A stretch of DNA of 64,000 nt. It comes from Bordetella hinzii LMG 13501. GTDB taxonomy: Bacteria; Pseudomonadota; Gammaproteobacteria; Burkholderiales; Burkholderiaceae_B. The number at the start of each line of letters is the position of its first letter. Position 1 is the stretch's first letter. Shown here one piece after another: positions 36,997 through 46,694 of this stretch. The DNA lies in NCBI RefSeq assembly GCF_001548475.1, contig NZ_LRUJ01000001.1:1-64000 (forward strand), read 5' to 3'. The notes beneath the pieces are model-generated. The model saw only the letters and a list, made by a program, of their open reading frames with translations, was not told the DNA's origin and did no database searches. Position numbers and translations under genes: made by a program.

Positions 36997-39264
36997 TCAG
37001 GCATCGCTCTCTTTGAGGCAGTCCACGTAGTAGCGTTTGGCGCCGTCCGGCCCCACATCCTGGGCCAGGCCATGGATATAGGTTTCAAAACCCGGGAAGC
37101 GCTCATTGAACTCGCGCGCGAATTGCAGGTACTGGACGATGGTGCGGTTGAAGCGCTCGCCCGGGATCAGGAGCGGAATGCCCGGCGGGTAGGGCGTGAG
37201 CAGCACGCCGGTCACGCGGCCTTCGAGCTGGTCGATCTCCACCCGCTCGACCTGGCGGTGCGCCATGCGCGCAAACGCATCCGAGGGCTTGAGCGCCGGC
37301 ACCATATCGCTCAAATACATTTCGGTGGTCAGGCGCGCCACATCGCGCTCGCGATAGGCCTCGTGGATCACTTGGCACAGATCGCGCAGGCCCATGCGCT
37401 CGTATTGCCGGTGCTCGCGGCAGAAATCCGGCAGGATGCGCCACAGGGGCTGGTTGCGGTCGTAGTCGTCCTTGAACTGCTGCAAGGCGGTCAAGAGCGT
37501 ATTCCAGCGGCCCTTGGTGATGCCGATGGTAAAGAGGATGAAGAAGGAATACAGGCCAGTCTTCTCGACCACCACGCCGTGCTCGGTCAGGTACTTGGAC
37601 ACCAGGGCGGCCGGGATGCCGGTTTCGCCGAAGCTGCCCGACATGTCCAGGCCCGGGGTGATGATGGTGGCCTTGATCGGGTCCAGCATGTTGAAGCCTT
37701 CGGCCAGCTCGCCGAAACCGTGCCAGTGATCGTTGGCCTCCAGGATCCACTCATTGCGATTGCCGATGCCCTCGGGCACCAGGCGGTTGGGCCCCCAGAC
37801 CTTGAACCACCAGTCGTTCTTGCCGTACTCGGACTCCACCTTGCGCATGGCGCGGCGGAAGTCCAGGGCTTCGCGGATGCTTTCTTCGACCAGGGCGGTG
37901 CCGCCCGGCGGCTCCATCATGGCCGCGGCCACATCGCAGGACGCAATGATGGCGTATTGCGGCGAGGTCGAGGTATGCATCAGGTAGGCTTCGTTGAACA
38001 CATTGCGGTCCAGCCTGCGCGACTCCGACTCCTGCACGATGATCTGCGAGGCCTGCGAAATGCCGGCCAGCAGCTTGTGCGTGGAGTGGGTGGCGAAGAC
38101 CATGGCGTCCTTGCTGCGCGGACGGTCCTGGCCGATGGCATGCATGTCCTGGTAGTACTCGTGGAAAGCCGCGTGCGGCAGCCACGCCTCGTCGAAATGC
38201 AGCGTGTCCACATAGCTGCCCAGCTTTTCCTTGATCATCTCGACGTTGTAGATCACGCCGTCGTAGGTGCTCTGCGTCAGCGTCAGGATGCGCGGATTCT
38301 TGTTGACGGCCTCGCGCGCGAACGGATTGGCCTCGATCTTCTTGCGGATGTTCTCCGGATCGAACTCTTCCAGCGGGATGGGGCCGATGATGCCCAGGTG
38401 GTTGCGCGTGGGGCGCAGGAACACCGGGATGGCGCCGGTCATCGTGATCGCATGCAGGATGGACTTGTGGCAGTTGCGATCCACCACCACCACGTCGCCG
38501 GCGGCCACGTTGGCATGCCAGACGACTTTGTTGGAGGTCGAGGTGCCGTTGGTCACGAAGAAGCAATGGTCGGCATGGAAGATGCGCGCGGCATTGATCT
38601 CCGACTCGGCCACCGGGCCCGTGTGATCGAGCAGCTGGCCCAGTTCGTCCACCGCGTTGCACACGTCGGCGCGCAGCATGTTCTCGCCGAAGAACTGGTG
38701 GAACATCTGGCCCACGGGACTCTTGAGAAAGGCCACGCCGCCCGAGTGGCCCGGGCAGTGCCAGGAATACGATCCGTCCTGGGCGTACTTGACCAGCTCG
38801 CGGAAAAACGGCGGCGGCAGGCTGTCCACATAGCTGCGCGCTTCGCGGATGATGTGGCGCGCCACGAACTCCGGCGTGTCCTCGAACATATGAATGAAGC
38901 CGTGCAGCTCGCGCAGGATGTCGTTGGGGATGTGCTCCGAGGTGCGCGTCTCGCCGTACAGATAGATGGGGATATCGGCGTTGCGGAAACGCAGCTCGCC
39001 GATGAAGGTCCGCAAGTTCTTGATGGCGCTGGCCACGTCCTCGGGCGAATCGACGTCGAACTCCTCATCGTCGATCGACAGGATGAAAGCGCTCGCGCGG
39101 CTTTGCTGCTGGGCAAAGGAGCTCAGGTCGCCGTAGCTGGTCACGCCGATGACTTCCACACCCTCGGCCTCGATGGCCGACGCCAGGGCGCGAATCCCCA
39201 GGCCCGAGGCGTTCTCGGAGCGGAAGTCTTCGTCGATGATGAATATGGGGAAGCGAAATTTCAT
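36997..39264 (-). CDS. Biodegradative arginine/lysine/ornithine decarboxylase (AdiA-type, PLP)
   Basis: A 755-aa fold-type-I decarboxylase with a flavodoxin-like N-terminal wing (residues 1-130), the PLP core (Lys about K397 in ATHSTHKLLAG) and a C-terminal domain. The length equals that of E. coli AdiA (arginine), while LdcC/CadA and SpeC are about 711-731 aa, so arginine is the likeliest substrate. Such enzymes consume cytoplasmic protons (acid resistance) or start polyamine synthesis. AGGAG lies 8 nt before the ATG. No antiporter (adiC) or regulator (adiY) gene is adjacent. An arginase is encoded 15 kb away on the same strand. Confidence 0.9.
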   Translation of the reverse strand: MKFRFPIFIIDEDFRSENASGLGIRALASAIEAEGVEVIGVTSYGDLSSFAQQQSRASAFILSIDDEEFDVDSPEDVASAIKNLRTFIGELRFRNADIPIYLYGETRTSEHIPNDILRELHGFIHMFEDTPEFVARHIIREARSYVDSLPPPFFRELVKYAQDGSYSWHCPGHSGGVAFLKSPVGQMFHQFFGENMLRADVCNAVDELGQLLDHTGPVAESEINAARIFHADHCFFVTNGTSTSNKVVWHANVAAGDVVVVDRNCHKSILHAITMTGAIPVFLRPTRNHLGIIGPIPLEEFDPENIRKKIEANPFAREAVNKNPRILTLTQSTYDGVIYNVEMIKEKLGSYVDTLHFDEAWLPHAAFHEYYQDMHAIGQDRPRSKDAMVFATHSTHKLLAGISQASQIIVQESESRRLDRNVFNEAYLMHTSTSPQYAIIASCDVAAAMMEPPGGTALVEESIREALDFRRAMRKVESEYGKNDWWFKVWGPNRLVPEGIGNRNEWILEANDHWHGFGELAEGFNMLDPIKATIITPGLDMSGSFGETGIPAALVSKYLTEHGVVVEKTGLYSFFILFTIGITKGRWNTLLTALQQFKDDYDRNQPLWRILPDFCREHRQYERMGLRDLCQVIHEAYRERDVARLTTEMYLSDMVPALKPSDAFARMAHRQVERVEIDQLEGRVTGVLLTPYPPGIPLLIPGERFNRTIVQYLQFAREFNERFPGFETYIHGLAQDVGPDGAKRYYVDCLKESDA

Positions 39265-39319
39265 GCGGGCGCTCCTGGGGCGGGCAAGGCAAAACGGACG
39301 CGAGTGTACTTCGGGACGC

Positions 39320-39340
39320 CCGCCTGAACTCCTCAGGCGG
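39320..39340 (-). repeat. 8-bp inverted repeat in the decarboxylase leader
   Basis: CCGCCTGA and TCAGGCGG around a 5-nt loop, 56 bp upstream of the decarboxylase start and 114 bp after the end of the preceding minus-strand gene. No T run follows on the minus strand, so it is either a weak terminator for the unknown gene upstream or a leader structure. Confidence 0.4.
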
Positions 39341-39453
39341 ACGCGGGGCCGGCGATTCGGGGGGGATTGTAGGACGGATTTTTAGCCATGCGGATGACAG
39401 GCGCGGAAATTGCCTTGGCGCGGGGGCATGCCGTGGCCGCCACGCCGCGCCGC

Positions 39454-39909
39454 TCAGCGCAGGACCGCCGGCCGGGCGGCCGCCACGGCCGCCTCGAAAC
39501 GGCCGAAAAACGCCGCCAGGGGCTCGTCCACCTCGCCCTTGAGGGTGCGCTCGACCCGCGAGATGCCGCACAGGCAGACGTCGAAGGCCGGCTGGCCGGT
39601 CACCAGCACCGCGGGATCGTCGTTGTCGCAGACCTCGTACTGCCCGCCATGGCGGCGCCGCGCGACCTCGTACAGATAGGCCGCCATGCCCACCCGCTGC
39701 ATGGGCGTGAGCGCCAGCGTGCCGGCGCGCACCTGCGCGGCCACGTCGTCGAGCAGCGCCACGCTGGCCGGCCGGTAATCAAACCGGCCGCGGTCGGGCA
39801 AGGCCTGCAGAAAATCGGCCGCGGCGGCATTCACGCGCTCGACGAACTCGGCCTGCACCTGCGGGTCGACCCGCGGGACCTGGACTTTCTTTTTGAAGAA
39901 ACCAAACAT
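39454..39909 (-). CDS. Hypothetical protein, 151 aa
   Basis: Not recognised. The N-terminus MFGFFKKKVQVPRV is short and basic, without a convincing signal peptide or membrane segment. The rest is mainly helical. It contains Cys residues at about 103, 121 and 123 (VCDNDD, VCLCG). AGGAG lies 6-7 nt before the ATG, and codon usage matches the neighbours, so it is a real gene. It sits 189 bp upstream of the decarboxylase and 81 bp from the divergent acetyltransferase gene. No functional link is evident. Confidence 0.7.
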   Translation of the reverse strand: MFGFFKKKVQVPRVDPQVQAEFVERVNAAAADFLQALPDRGRFDYRPASVALLDDVAAQVRAGTLALTPMQRVGMAAYLYEVARRRHGGQYEVCDNDDPAVLVTGQPAFDVCLCGISRVERTLKGEVDEPLAAFFGRFEAAVAAARPAVLR

Positions 39910-39990
39910 CGGCGGCTCCTGCGTTCAGGTATCTTCCATTATAGGAAGCCATGAGGCCGCAACGGCCCGCGCCCGCAAAAAGGATCGTCC

Positions 39991-40500
39991 ATGCAAGCTA
40001 TCAGCATACGCCCGCTAGGCCCCGAAGATGCGTCACATTTCCGGTCTCTGCGGCTTGCCGCCCTGCGCGACGCGCCGCAGGCTTTCGGGTCGAGTTACGA
40101 AGAGGAGCACCTTGTCACGCCGCAAGAATGGGCCCGCAGGCTGGAGCCCGCGCCGACGCGGGCGGTCTTCGGCGCCTGGGACGGCGAACGCCTGGTGGGC
40201 AGCGCCGGCCTGCTGCGCATGGCGCCGCTGAAACAATTGCACAAGGCGGTGATCTGGGGGGTATACGTTGCGCCTACGCAACGCGGCAGCGGCCTGGGCC
40301 GGCGCCTCATGGGCGCCGTGCTCGAAGAAGCGGGCCGTTGGCAGGGCGTGCGCCAGGCGCTGCTGACCGTGGCCGAAGACAACCCGGCCGCGCAGCGCCT
40401 GTACGAGAGCCTGGGCTTCGTCGCCTACGGGCGCGAACCGGCCGCGCTGCAGGTGGGCGGCCGCTATCTCGCCGAGACCCTGATGATCAGGACGCTGTGA
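39991..40500 (+). CDS. GNAT-family N-acetyltransferase
   Basis: A 169-aa GNAT enzyme. The acetyl-CoA pyrophosphate loop is QRGSGLGRRL after VIWGVYVAPT (about residues 88-107), and AEDNPAAQRLYESLGFVAYG is the usual motif B region. AAGGA lies about 8 nt before the ATG. The substrate could be an amino group on a protein, antibiotic or small metabolite; nothing in the sequence decides it. It is tail-to-tail with dcd, the two stops abutting. Confidence 0.9.
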   Translation: MQAISIRPLGPEDASHFRSLRLAALRDAPQAFGSSYEEEHLVTPQEWARRLEPAPTRAVFGAWDGERLVGSAGLLRMAPLKQLHKAVIWGVYVAPTQRGSGLGRRLMGAVLEEAGRWQGVRQALLTVAEDNPAAQRLYESLGFVAYGREPAALQVGGRYLAETLMIRTL

Positions 40501-41064
40501 TCAGGTGCGCGGCAGCGTGACGCCGCGCTGGCCCTGGTACTTGCCGCCGCGATCGCGATAGGAAGTCTCGCAGACCTCGTCGCTTTCCAGGAAGAGCATT
40601 TGCGCGCAGCCCTCGCCGGCGTAGATCTTGGCCGGCAGCGGCGTGGTGTTGGAGAACTCCAGCGTCACATGGCCTTCCCATTCGGGTTCCAGCGGCGTGA
40701 CGTTGACGATGATGCCGCAGCGCGCGTAGGTGCTCTTGCCCAGGCAGATCGTCAGCACGCTGCGCGGGATGCGGAAGTACTCCACCGTGCGCGCCAGCGC
40801 GAAGGAGTTCGGCGGGATGATGCAGACATCGCCCTTGAAGTCCACGAAGGACCCCTCATCGAAGTTCTTGGGATCGACGATGGTGGAATTGATGTTGGTG
40901 AAGATCTTGAACTCGTCGGCGCAACGCACGTCGTAGCCGTAGCTGCTCGTGCCATAGCTGACGATGCGTCCGCCGTTCGCGGTGCGCACCTGGCCTGCCT
41001 CGAACGGTTCGATCATGCCGCCCTCGGCCGCGCGGCGGATCCAGCGGTCGCTCTTGATGCTCAT
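40501..41064 (-). CDS. dcd: dCTP deaminase
   Basis: A 187-aa trimeric enzyme that deaminates dCTP to dUTP, feeding dUMP to ThyA. Seen: KSDRWIRR at the N-terminus, [43 protein letters not shown], and [20 protein letters not shown] with the catalytic Glu. The length and blocks match the E. coli Dcd type. AGGGG precedes the ATG by about 9 nt. Confidence 0.96.
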   Translation of the reverse strand: MSIKSDRWIRRAAEGGMIEPFEAGQVRTANGGRIVSYGTSSYGYDVRCADEFKIFTNINSTIVDPKNFDEGSFVDFKGDVCIIPPNSFALARTVEYFRIPRSVLTICLGKSTYARCGIIVNVTPLEPEWEGHVTLEFSNTTPLPAKIYAGEGCAQMLFLESDEVCETSYRDRGGKYQGQRGVTLPRT

Positions 41065-41133
41065 GAATGGGTACCCCTATGCAATAGGCGGTATTTTATC
41101 TCGTCGCCGCCAGGACCCGGCAGGGGCCCTGGC

Positions 41134-44100
41134 TTATTGGCCCACCAGCCAGCGGTAGACCAGCTCGATGCCGTTGACCGAGCCGCCCTTCAGGTCCAGG
41201 GACAGGCCGCGCGCCAGCCGGTAGCTGGCCCGGCCCACGGTCTCGCTGCCGGCCATGGCCTGCTCCACGCTCAGGGTGATGCCGTTGGCGAAGTTCTTGC
41301 TGGCCACCAGGAATTGCGTGGCCAGGTCGGCGTCGGCGTCGCGGTTGACGGAACTGGCCACCGTGCGGTCGGGCAGGAGGCTGCCCGAGCTGCCGATGGC
41401 GCCGGTGCGCACGCTGACATCGTCCAGGCCGAACTGTTTGTACAGCGGCTGGCCGCCGCCCAGCAGCGCCGTGCCGATGGACAGCAGCAAGGCCGTGTCG
41501 CCGCCCCCGGCGTCCGGCCCGCGGCCCAGCACCAGCCAGGACAGTTTCTCGACATCGCTGACATCGGGATAGGAAACCAGGTCGATGCGCGGACGCTGGG
41601 CCGTGCCGGCCACCCGCACCCCCGCCTCGACCGCCTCGCCCGTGCGCAAGGCCTCGATGTCGAGAATGGGATTGTCCAGGCGGCCCTGGAAAGTGAGCGT
41701 GCCGCGCCGCAGGCGCAGTTTCTGGCCATAGGCCTCGATGCCCCCGGCCCGGGTGTGCAGGGCGCCCATGCCCGTCAGGCGGCCGCCCTGCATCACGATC
41801 TGGAGATCGCCGATCAGGCCGGCATCCAGCCCCATGCCGGTGATATAGAAGCGCGGCCCCATGTCGACTTTCAGATTGATGCCCACCTGGATGGGGGGGC
41901 CGGCCTTCTGGTCGTCGCCCGGCCGGACCACCCGGACGTCATCGTCCAGCGAGGGCACCCCCTGCAGGATCTCCAGGCTGACCCAGCCGGCGTCGGCGGT
42001 GATCTCGCCATCGATGTTGATGCGCGGCAGGGCGATGTCGATATCCACGCGGCCGCTGACCATGGCGTAGCGGTCCGAACGCTGCAGCGCCGGGAAACGG
42101 TACAGGGTCACGCCGATGCGGCCGGCCATATCGGTCAGGCCCCACTCGCCCCGCGCCTCGGCATAGCCGCCCTTGGCCTCGGGATTGGTGGTCACCCACT
42201 CCTTGGTGCGCCATTCATCGGGCATCACGCGCAGCACCGCCGGAAAGCGCAGCGAATCCAGCACCAGCCGGTCGCCGGCCAGGCGGGCGCGCAGCGTGCC
42301 GTCGACCATGCGCACGCCATCGTCGATGCGCACCACGCGCAATTTGTCGCCCTCGATGGCGCCGTTGGCCTGCCAGCCGCCGGCCAGCGAGCCGTCGATG
42401 CGCGCATTGGCGCGCAGCGACCCGCCGAGCTCCAGCGTATCGCCGACGAACAGGCCCAGCCAGGCCAGGTCGGCGATGTCGGCGTTGATGTCGGCGCGCA
42501 CGGGCTGGCGCGGCTCCAGCGCCAGCCCCTTGAGCTGGGTGGTGGCGGTGGCCTTCACGCGGCCCATTTTCTCGGTGTCGACATCGAGCGCCGCGTCGAG
42601 CCGGCTGGCGCCGCCTTGCCCGGCGCTGGCGGTGAGATCCAGCTGCAAGGTCTTCAGGCCCAGGGCGATGGGCGGGTCGCCCGGCATGCGCAGGTCGCCG
42701 CTGCGCCGCGCCAGCCGCGCCCGCCCGGACAGCGCGCCGGCATATTTCAGGTCCCATGAGACGTCCAGCGCGATGCGGCGCTGCTCATCCGAGACCATCG
42801 CATTGACGCGGCCGCCCGGGTTTTCTTTGTTTTCCTGGCCCAGGGCGGCCATCAGCTGGCGCAGCATGGTGGCGCGCAATTCGAAGTTCTCGGCCCGGCC
42901 GGCGGTCTCCCAGCGCCCTGGGCCCCCGCGCGAGCCGCCATGCGACAGCGACAGCCGCTGCTTGTCCGGAAAACGGGCCTGGATCTCGGCCGCGCCCACC
43001 TGCCACTGCCAGGCAGGGGCGGCGGCCCCGGGCATATAGGCCAGGGCGACCGCCCCCGGCACGGCGACCGTAAAGCCCGCGCTTTGCACCGACAGGCCGG
43101 ATACCCGGCCCCGCCAGCCCGCCAGGCCCTCCGCTTCGCCCCACCCACCGTCGAACGCCAGCTGGGCCTCGACCGGCGCGCTGCCCAGGCGCTTGGGCTG
43201 GGACCGGGGCGGGAGGTAGCGGGCCTGCACCTTGCCTTGGTGGCGGCCCGCCTGGCCATCGACCTCGCCCTTGAGCATTACGCCGCCGGGCAATTCTGGC
43301 CAGAAAGCCGCCAGCTCCGGGGCCTGGACGTCCAGGGCCAGCCTGGCCTGGGCCTCCTGCAACCCCCCTTGCGCGCGCAGCCGGTTCTTGCCCAGGGTGA
43401 CATCCAGGTCCAGCCGCGGCAGACGCCAGCCGGCAGGCATCCCCGGGGCCAGCGCCGCGCCGCCGTCCTCGGTGCGCAGCTCAAAGGACAGCGCGCCGGC
43501 CAGCGGCTGCTTGTTCCAGCGGCTGTCGGGCGCCACGCGCAGCCGCACATCGGCCGAACGCAAGTCGCTCAGGTCCTGGACGCCGGCCTTGATCTCGGCC
43601 TCGGCGCTCAAGATGGCGGGCGGCAGCCAATCGCCCAGCAGCCGCTTCAGGTCCAGGCGGTCGGCGGTGACGCGGGCCTGGACGCGGTCGGGCGTACCGG
43701 GCTGGCCGGCGTCCTGCCAGTCAAGCACGGCGCCCAGCCCCGAGCCATCGTCGCGCTTTAGGTCCAGGCGCGCGTCGCGCAGCGGAAAACCCGCCATGGG
43801 GGCCAGCCCGGCCTGGGCATCGAGCTGCAGGCCCGCGCCGCTGCCCTGCAGCGTGACCGCCAGGCGATCCAGCGACCCCTCGGCCTGGGCGGACAGCGCA
43901 ATCGGGCACAGCTGGCCCACGGCCTCGCGCCAGCGCTCGCGCCGCAAGGCCGCCTCGCCGGCGTCCGGCGCCTGGCCGCCCAGGGTACTGGCGGCGCTCT
44001 CGGCCACCTCGGGACGGGTCACCAGATAGGCGCCCTGCTCGCCGGCACGGGCGGCCTCTTGCTCGCGCTGCTGCGCCGGCTTGACGCCGCCCAGCTCGGC

Positions 44101-44784
44101 GCAGACCGAGGCATCGGACCGGGCGGCCGCGAGGCGCGCCTGCAGGCGCGCCGACAGCGGCCAGGGCGCGGCCAGCCGCCGCACGTCCAGCAGGCCGTTC
44201 AGGCGCAGCCGCGCTTGCGGGTGATCCACTCTCAGGCTCTGGATCTCCAGCCGGGCGGCCGCCTCGCGCTGCACGTGCAGGGCCAGCGCGATGTCGTGCA
44301 AGCCCACGGGCAGGGGCTGGCCGCCGCGGCTGAGCGCAAACTCGCCCACGGCCAGCCGGTCCACGTCGATGGAGACCGGCAAGGACAACGATTCCGGCAA
44401 TCCACCGGCCTCGCCGTCGGCTTGCCCATCCGGCCCGGGCGGCGGCAGCCCGACGGCGAGGCGGTCGGCCGTCAGGGCGCGCACATGGGCGCGGCGATGG
44501 CCCAATTCGCTCCAGTCGACATCCAGCCAGAGGTTGCCGGCCTCGATGCGCGTGCCGGCCACGGTGACGTCCAGCCGGCCGAGCCGCAGCCCCAGCAGCA
44601 CCGAACCTTCGATGTTCTCCACCTCGCCGCCCAGCAACTGCACGGCGGAATTGACCAGCAGCCGGCTGCCGTTGTGCGAGGCCACCAGCCAGAACACAAA
44701 GGAGGCGGCCAGGGCGGCCAGCATGGCCAGGCCCGGCAACCACCAGATGAGCAGATGCCGCAATACGGCGCGCAGCTTGGTCAA
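41134..44784 (-). CDS. tamB: TamB, translocation and assembly module inner-membrane-anchored subunit
   Basis: A 1216-aa protein with one N-terminal membrane anchor (about residues 12-34), a very long AsmA/TamB-like repetitive beta-strand region, and a C-terminal DUF490 domain ending in GGSVNGIELVYRWLVGQ. TamB spans the periplasm and works with TamA in outer-membrane protein insertion and probably lipid transport. The start is a TTG at 44782-44784 overlapping the tamA stop (TTGA). No ATG near the correct N-terminus exists, so coupled re-initiation on TTG is the simplest reading. It completes the apbC-tamA-tamB operon. Confidence 0.92.
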   Translation of the reverse strand: MTKLRAVLRHLLIWWLPGLAMLAALAASFVFWLVASHNGSRLLVNSAVQLLGGEVENIEGSVLLGLRLGRLDVTVAGTRIEAGNLWLDVDWSELGHRRAHVRALTADRLAVGLPPPGPDGQADGEAGGLPESLSLPVSIDVDRLAVGEFALSRGGQPLPVGLHDIALALHVQREAAARLEIQSLRVDHPQARLRLNGLLDVRRLAAPWPLSARLQARLAAARSDASVCAELGGVKPAQQREQEAARAGEQGAYLVTRPEVAESAASTLGGQAPDAGEAALRRERWREAVGQLCPIALSAQAEGSLDRLAVTLQGSGAGLQLDAQAGLAPMAGFPLRDARLDLKRDDGSGLGAVLDWQDAGQPGTPDRVQARVTADRLDLKRLLGDWLPPAILSAEAEIKAGVQDLSDLRSADVRLRVAPDSRWNKQPLAGALSFELRTEDGGAALAPGMPAGWRLPRLDLDVTLGKNRLRAQGGLQEAQARLALDVQAPELAAFWPELPGGVMLKGEVDGQAGRHQGKVQARYLPPRSQPKRLGSAPVEAQLAFDGGWGEAEGLAGWRGRVSGLSVQSAGFTVAVPGAVALAYMPGAAAPAWQWQVGAAEIQARFPDKQRLSLSHGGSRGGPGRWETAGRAENFELRATMLRQLMAALGQENKENPGGRVNAMVSDEQRRIALDVSWDLKYAGALSGRARLARRSGDLRMPGDPPIALGLKTLQLDLTASAGQGGASRLDAALDVDTEKMGRVKATATTQLKGLALEPRQPVRADINADIADLAWLGLFVGDTLELGGSLRANARIDGSLAGGWQANGAIEGDKLRVVRIDDGVRMVDGTLRARLAGDRLVLDSLRFPAVLRVMPDEWRTKEWVTTNPEAKGGYAEARGEWGLTDMAGRIGVTLYRFPALQRSDRYAMVSGRVDIDIALPRINIDGEITADAGWVSLEILQGVPSLDDDVRVVRPGDDQKAGPPIQVGINLKVDMGPRFYITGMGLDAGLIGDLQIVMQGGRLTGMGALHTRAGGIEAYGQKLRLRRGTLTFQGRLDNPILDIEALRTGEAVEAGVRVAGTAQRPRIDLVSYPDVSDVEKLSWLVLGRGPDAGGGDTALLLSIGTALLGGGQPLYKQFGLDDVSVRTGAIGSSGSLLPDRTVASSVNRDADADLATQFLVASKNFANGITLSVEQAMAGSETVGRASYRLARGLSLDLKGGSVNGIELVYRWLVGQ

Positions 44785-46691
44785 AACGCGATCCCCAGCG
44801 AAAAATGCAGGCGCAGGTCGTGATCGCGCTGGCCGTAGGCCACGTCGAGAAAGAGCGGACCGGCCGGTGTGCGCACGCGCGCGCCCACGCCATAGCCCAC
44901 GGCGACGTCCATGGAGCCGAACGACTCCGCCGCGTCGCCCGCGTCGACAAAAAAGCCCACGCCCCAGCGCTCGTTGAAATAGTGGTCGTACTCCAGGCTG
45001 GCGACCGCCAACGTGGGCGCGCCCACCGTGGCGTCATTCTGCTTCAGGCCTATGCTCTGGTAGCGGTAGCCGCGGATGGAGCGCGCCCCGCCCGTGCGGA
45101 AACCAAAGTCATCCGGCACCCGGGTCTTGCTGTTGGACCATACGCGGCCGACCTCGCCGCGCAGGGTCAGCACATCGCGCTCGCCCACGGGCCACCACTT
45201 CTGGCCGCGCAGGCGCAGGCGGAAATAGGGATCCCCGCTATCGAGCACGGCCCCCAGGCCGCCGCCCACCGCGATCAGATTGCCTTCGCGCGGGTCGTAC
45301 TTGCTGTCCACGTCGCGGCGCAGCCAGTCGGCCGTCAGCGTGGCGGTGGGCAGGTCGTAGGTGTCGCCCCCGTCGATCTTGACATGATCGTGGGCCAGCA
45401 GCGCCCCCCAGCGGGTCTCGTACTCGACCCGGCTGTCGCCGGCGCCCTTGCGCTCCTGCGTGCGCGTGAAGCCCAGCGCATAGCGGGTGACGTCCAGGCC
45501 CTGGATGTCCGAATGCTGGGCCAGCACGCCGATGGCATCGCGCCGCCCGCGCGCGTCCGGCGGCAGGGTGAAGTCCATGAAGGCGCGCTGCTGCAGGCGG
45601 TCCACCCCCAGGCCGGTCTCCATCGTGACCGGCTGGCCGAAGACGACATTCTGTCGGTAGATGGTCTCAAAGCGGGCGCCGGCCGTGTCGTCGATCCCCA
45701 CGGCCACGGCGGCCCGCTTGGGCGGCGCCTCCACCACGCGGACATCGACCGGCAAGGTCACTTCGCCATCGGGGTCATAGACGGCAGGAGGCGCCGCGCC
45801 GGGCGCGCCCGAGACCTTGGCGTCGCCCGAGGGCTGGGCCGAGGCCAGCCCGCTCGCGCCCGGCGCGCGCGCCTTGATCTCGCCATCCGGCTTGATCGCC
45901 GCCGGCGCCTGCGAAAGCTGCCCGTCGGAGCGGCGCAGCGACACGAAGGCGCCACGGAAAAACGCGGTCGACTGCAGCTCCTGCTGCCAGTTGTCGAGCT
46001 TATCCTGGTCATAGGCATCGCCCTCGCTGTAGCGGACATAGCGCGTGATGAGGCTTTCGGGCACGCGCTGCAGGCCCTGGGTCTGCAGCGCGCCCAGGCG
46101 CACCAGGGGCCCGCTGTCGATCTGCACCGACAAGTCCACCATGGCGCTGTCCGCGTGCACCTCGGCCTGCGATTCGGTGAGGGTGGCCAGCAGGAAGTCG
46201 CGCGCGGACACGCTGTCCAGCAGATTGGACTTGGCCTTGTTCCATTCGCCGTTGACGAAGGGCTGGCCGGGCTTCAGGCTCCAGGCCTCGCGCCACTGCG
46301 TGATCCGGGCGGCGTACTCGGGCCGCAGCACCCGGCCGGTAAAGCGCAGATCGACCGTGCGGATGACCGCCCGGGGCCCCGGCTGGATGGCGATATCCCA
46401 GGTATCGCCGCCCACGTCGGTGCCCGGGGCCAGCGTGACGGTGGGCGTGAAATAGCCCTGGGTGGCCAGGGCCGCCACGGTCGCGTCGCGGGCCCGCCGC
46501 CGCAGGCGGGTGATTTCGCCGCCGTCCTGGTCTTCGGCCAGGCGCGCAATGGCGTTGACGGCCTCGGTGATGACCGTCAAGGACTGCGGCGTGACACCGC
46601 CGGGATCGATGATGATCTCGGGCCGGTTGGCATGCGCCTGCACGGACCACGCCAGGACTGCCAGGGCAAGAGCGGCGCGATACCTCCGCAT
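44781..46691 (-). CDS. tamA: TamA, outer-membrane BamA-like autotransporter assembly factor
   Basis: A 636-aa Omp85-family protein. A signal peptide ends at about residue 21 (AHA|NRPE). POTRA domains fill roughly residues 22-250, and the C-terminal 16-strand beta-barrel follows, with the Omp85 lid motif GGARSIRGYRY and a terminal HFSLGIAF ending in Phe. Between POTRA and barrel is a low-complexity Ala/Pro/Gly-rich stretch (about residues 262-305) not usual in the E. coli protein. It starts 3 bp after the apbC stop and overlaps tamB by 4 bp. Confidence 0.93.
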   Translation of the reverse strand: MRRYRAALALAVLAWSVQAHANRPEIIIDPGGVTPQSLTVITEAVNAIARLAEDQDGGEITRLRRRARDATVAALATQGYFTPTVTLAPGTDVGGDTWDIAIQPGPRAVIRTVDLRFTGRVLRPEYAARITQWREAWSLKPGQPFVNGEWNKAKSNLLDSVSARDFLLATLTESQAEVHADSAMVDLSVQIDSGPLVRLGALQTQGLQRVPESLITRYVRYSEGDAYDQDKLDNWQQELQSTAFFRGAFVSLRRSDGQLSQAPAAIKPDGEIKARAPGASGLASAQPSGDAKVSGAPGAAPPAVYDPDGEVTLPVDVRVVEAPPKRAAVAVGIDDTAGARFETIYRQNVVFGQPVTMETGLGVDRLQQRAFMDFTLPPDARGRRDAIGVLAQHSDIQGLDVTRYALGFTRTQERKGAGDSRVEYETRWGALLAHDHVKIDGGDTYDLPTATLTADWLRRDVDSKYDPREGNLIAVGGGLGAVLDSGDPYFRLRLRGQKWWPVGERDVLTLRGEVGRVWSNSKTRVPDDFGFRTGGARSIRGYRYQSIGLKQNDATVGAPTLAVASLEYDHYFNERWGVGFFVDAGDAAESFGSMDVAVGYGVGARVRTPAGPLFLDVAYGQRDHDLRLHFSLGIAF

Positions 46692-46694
46692 GCC

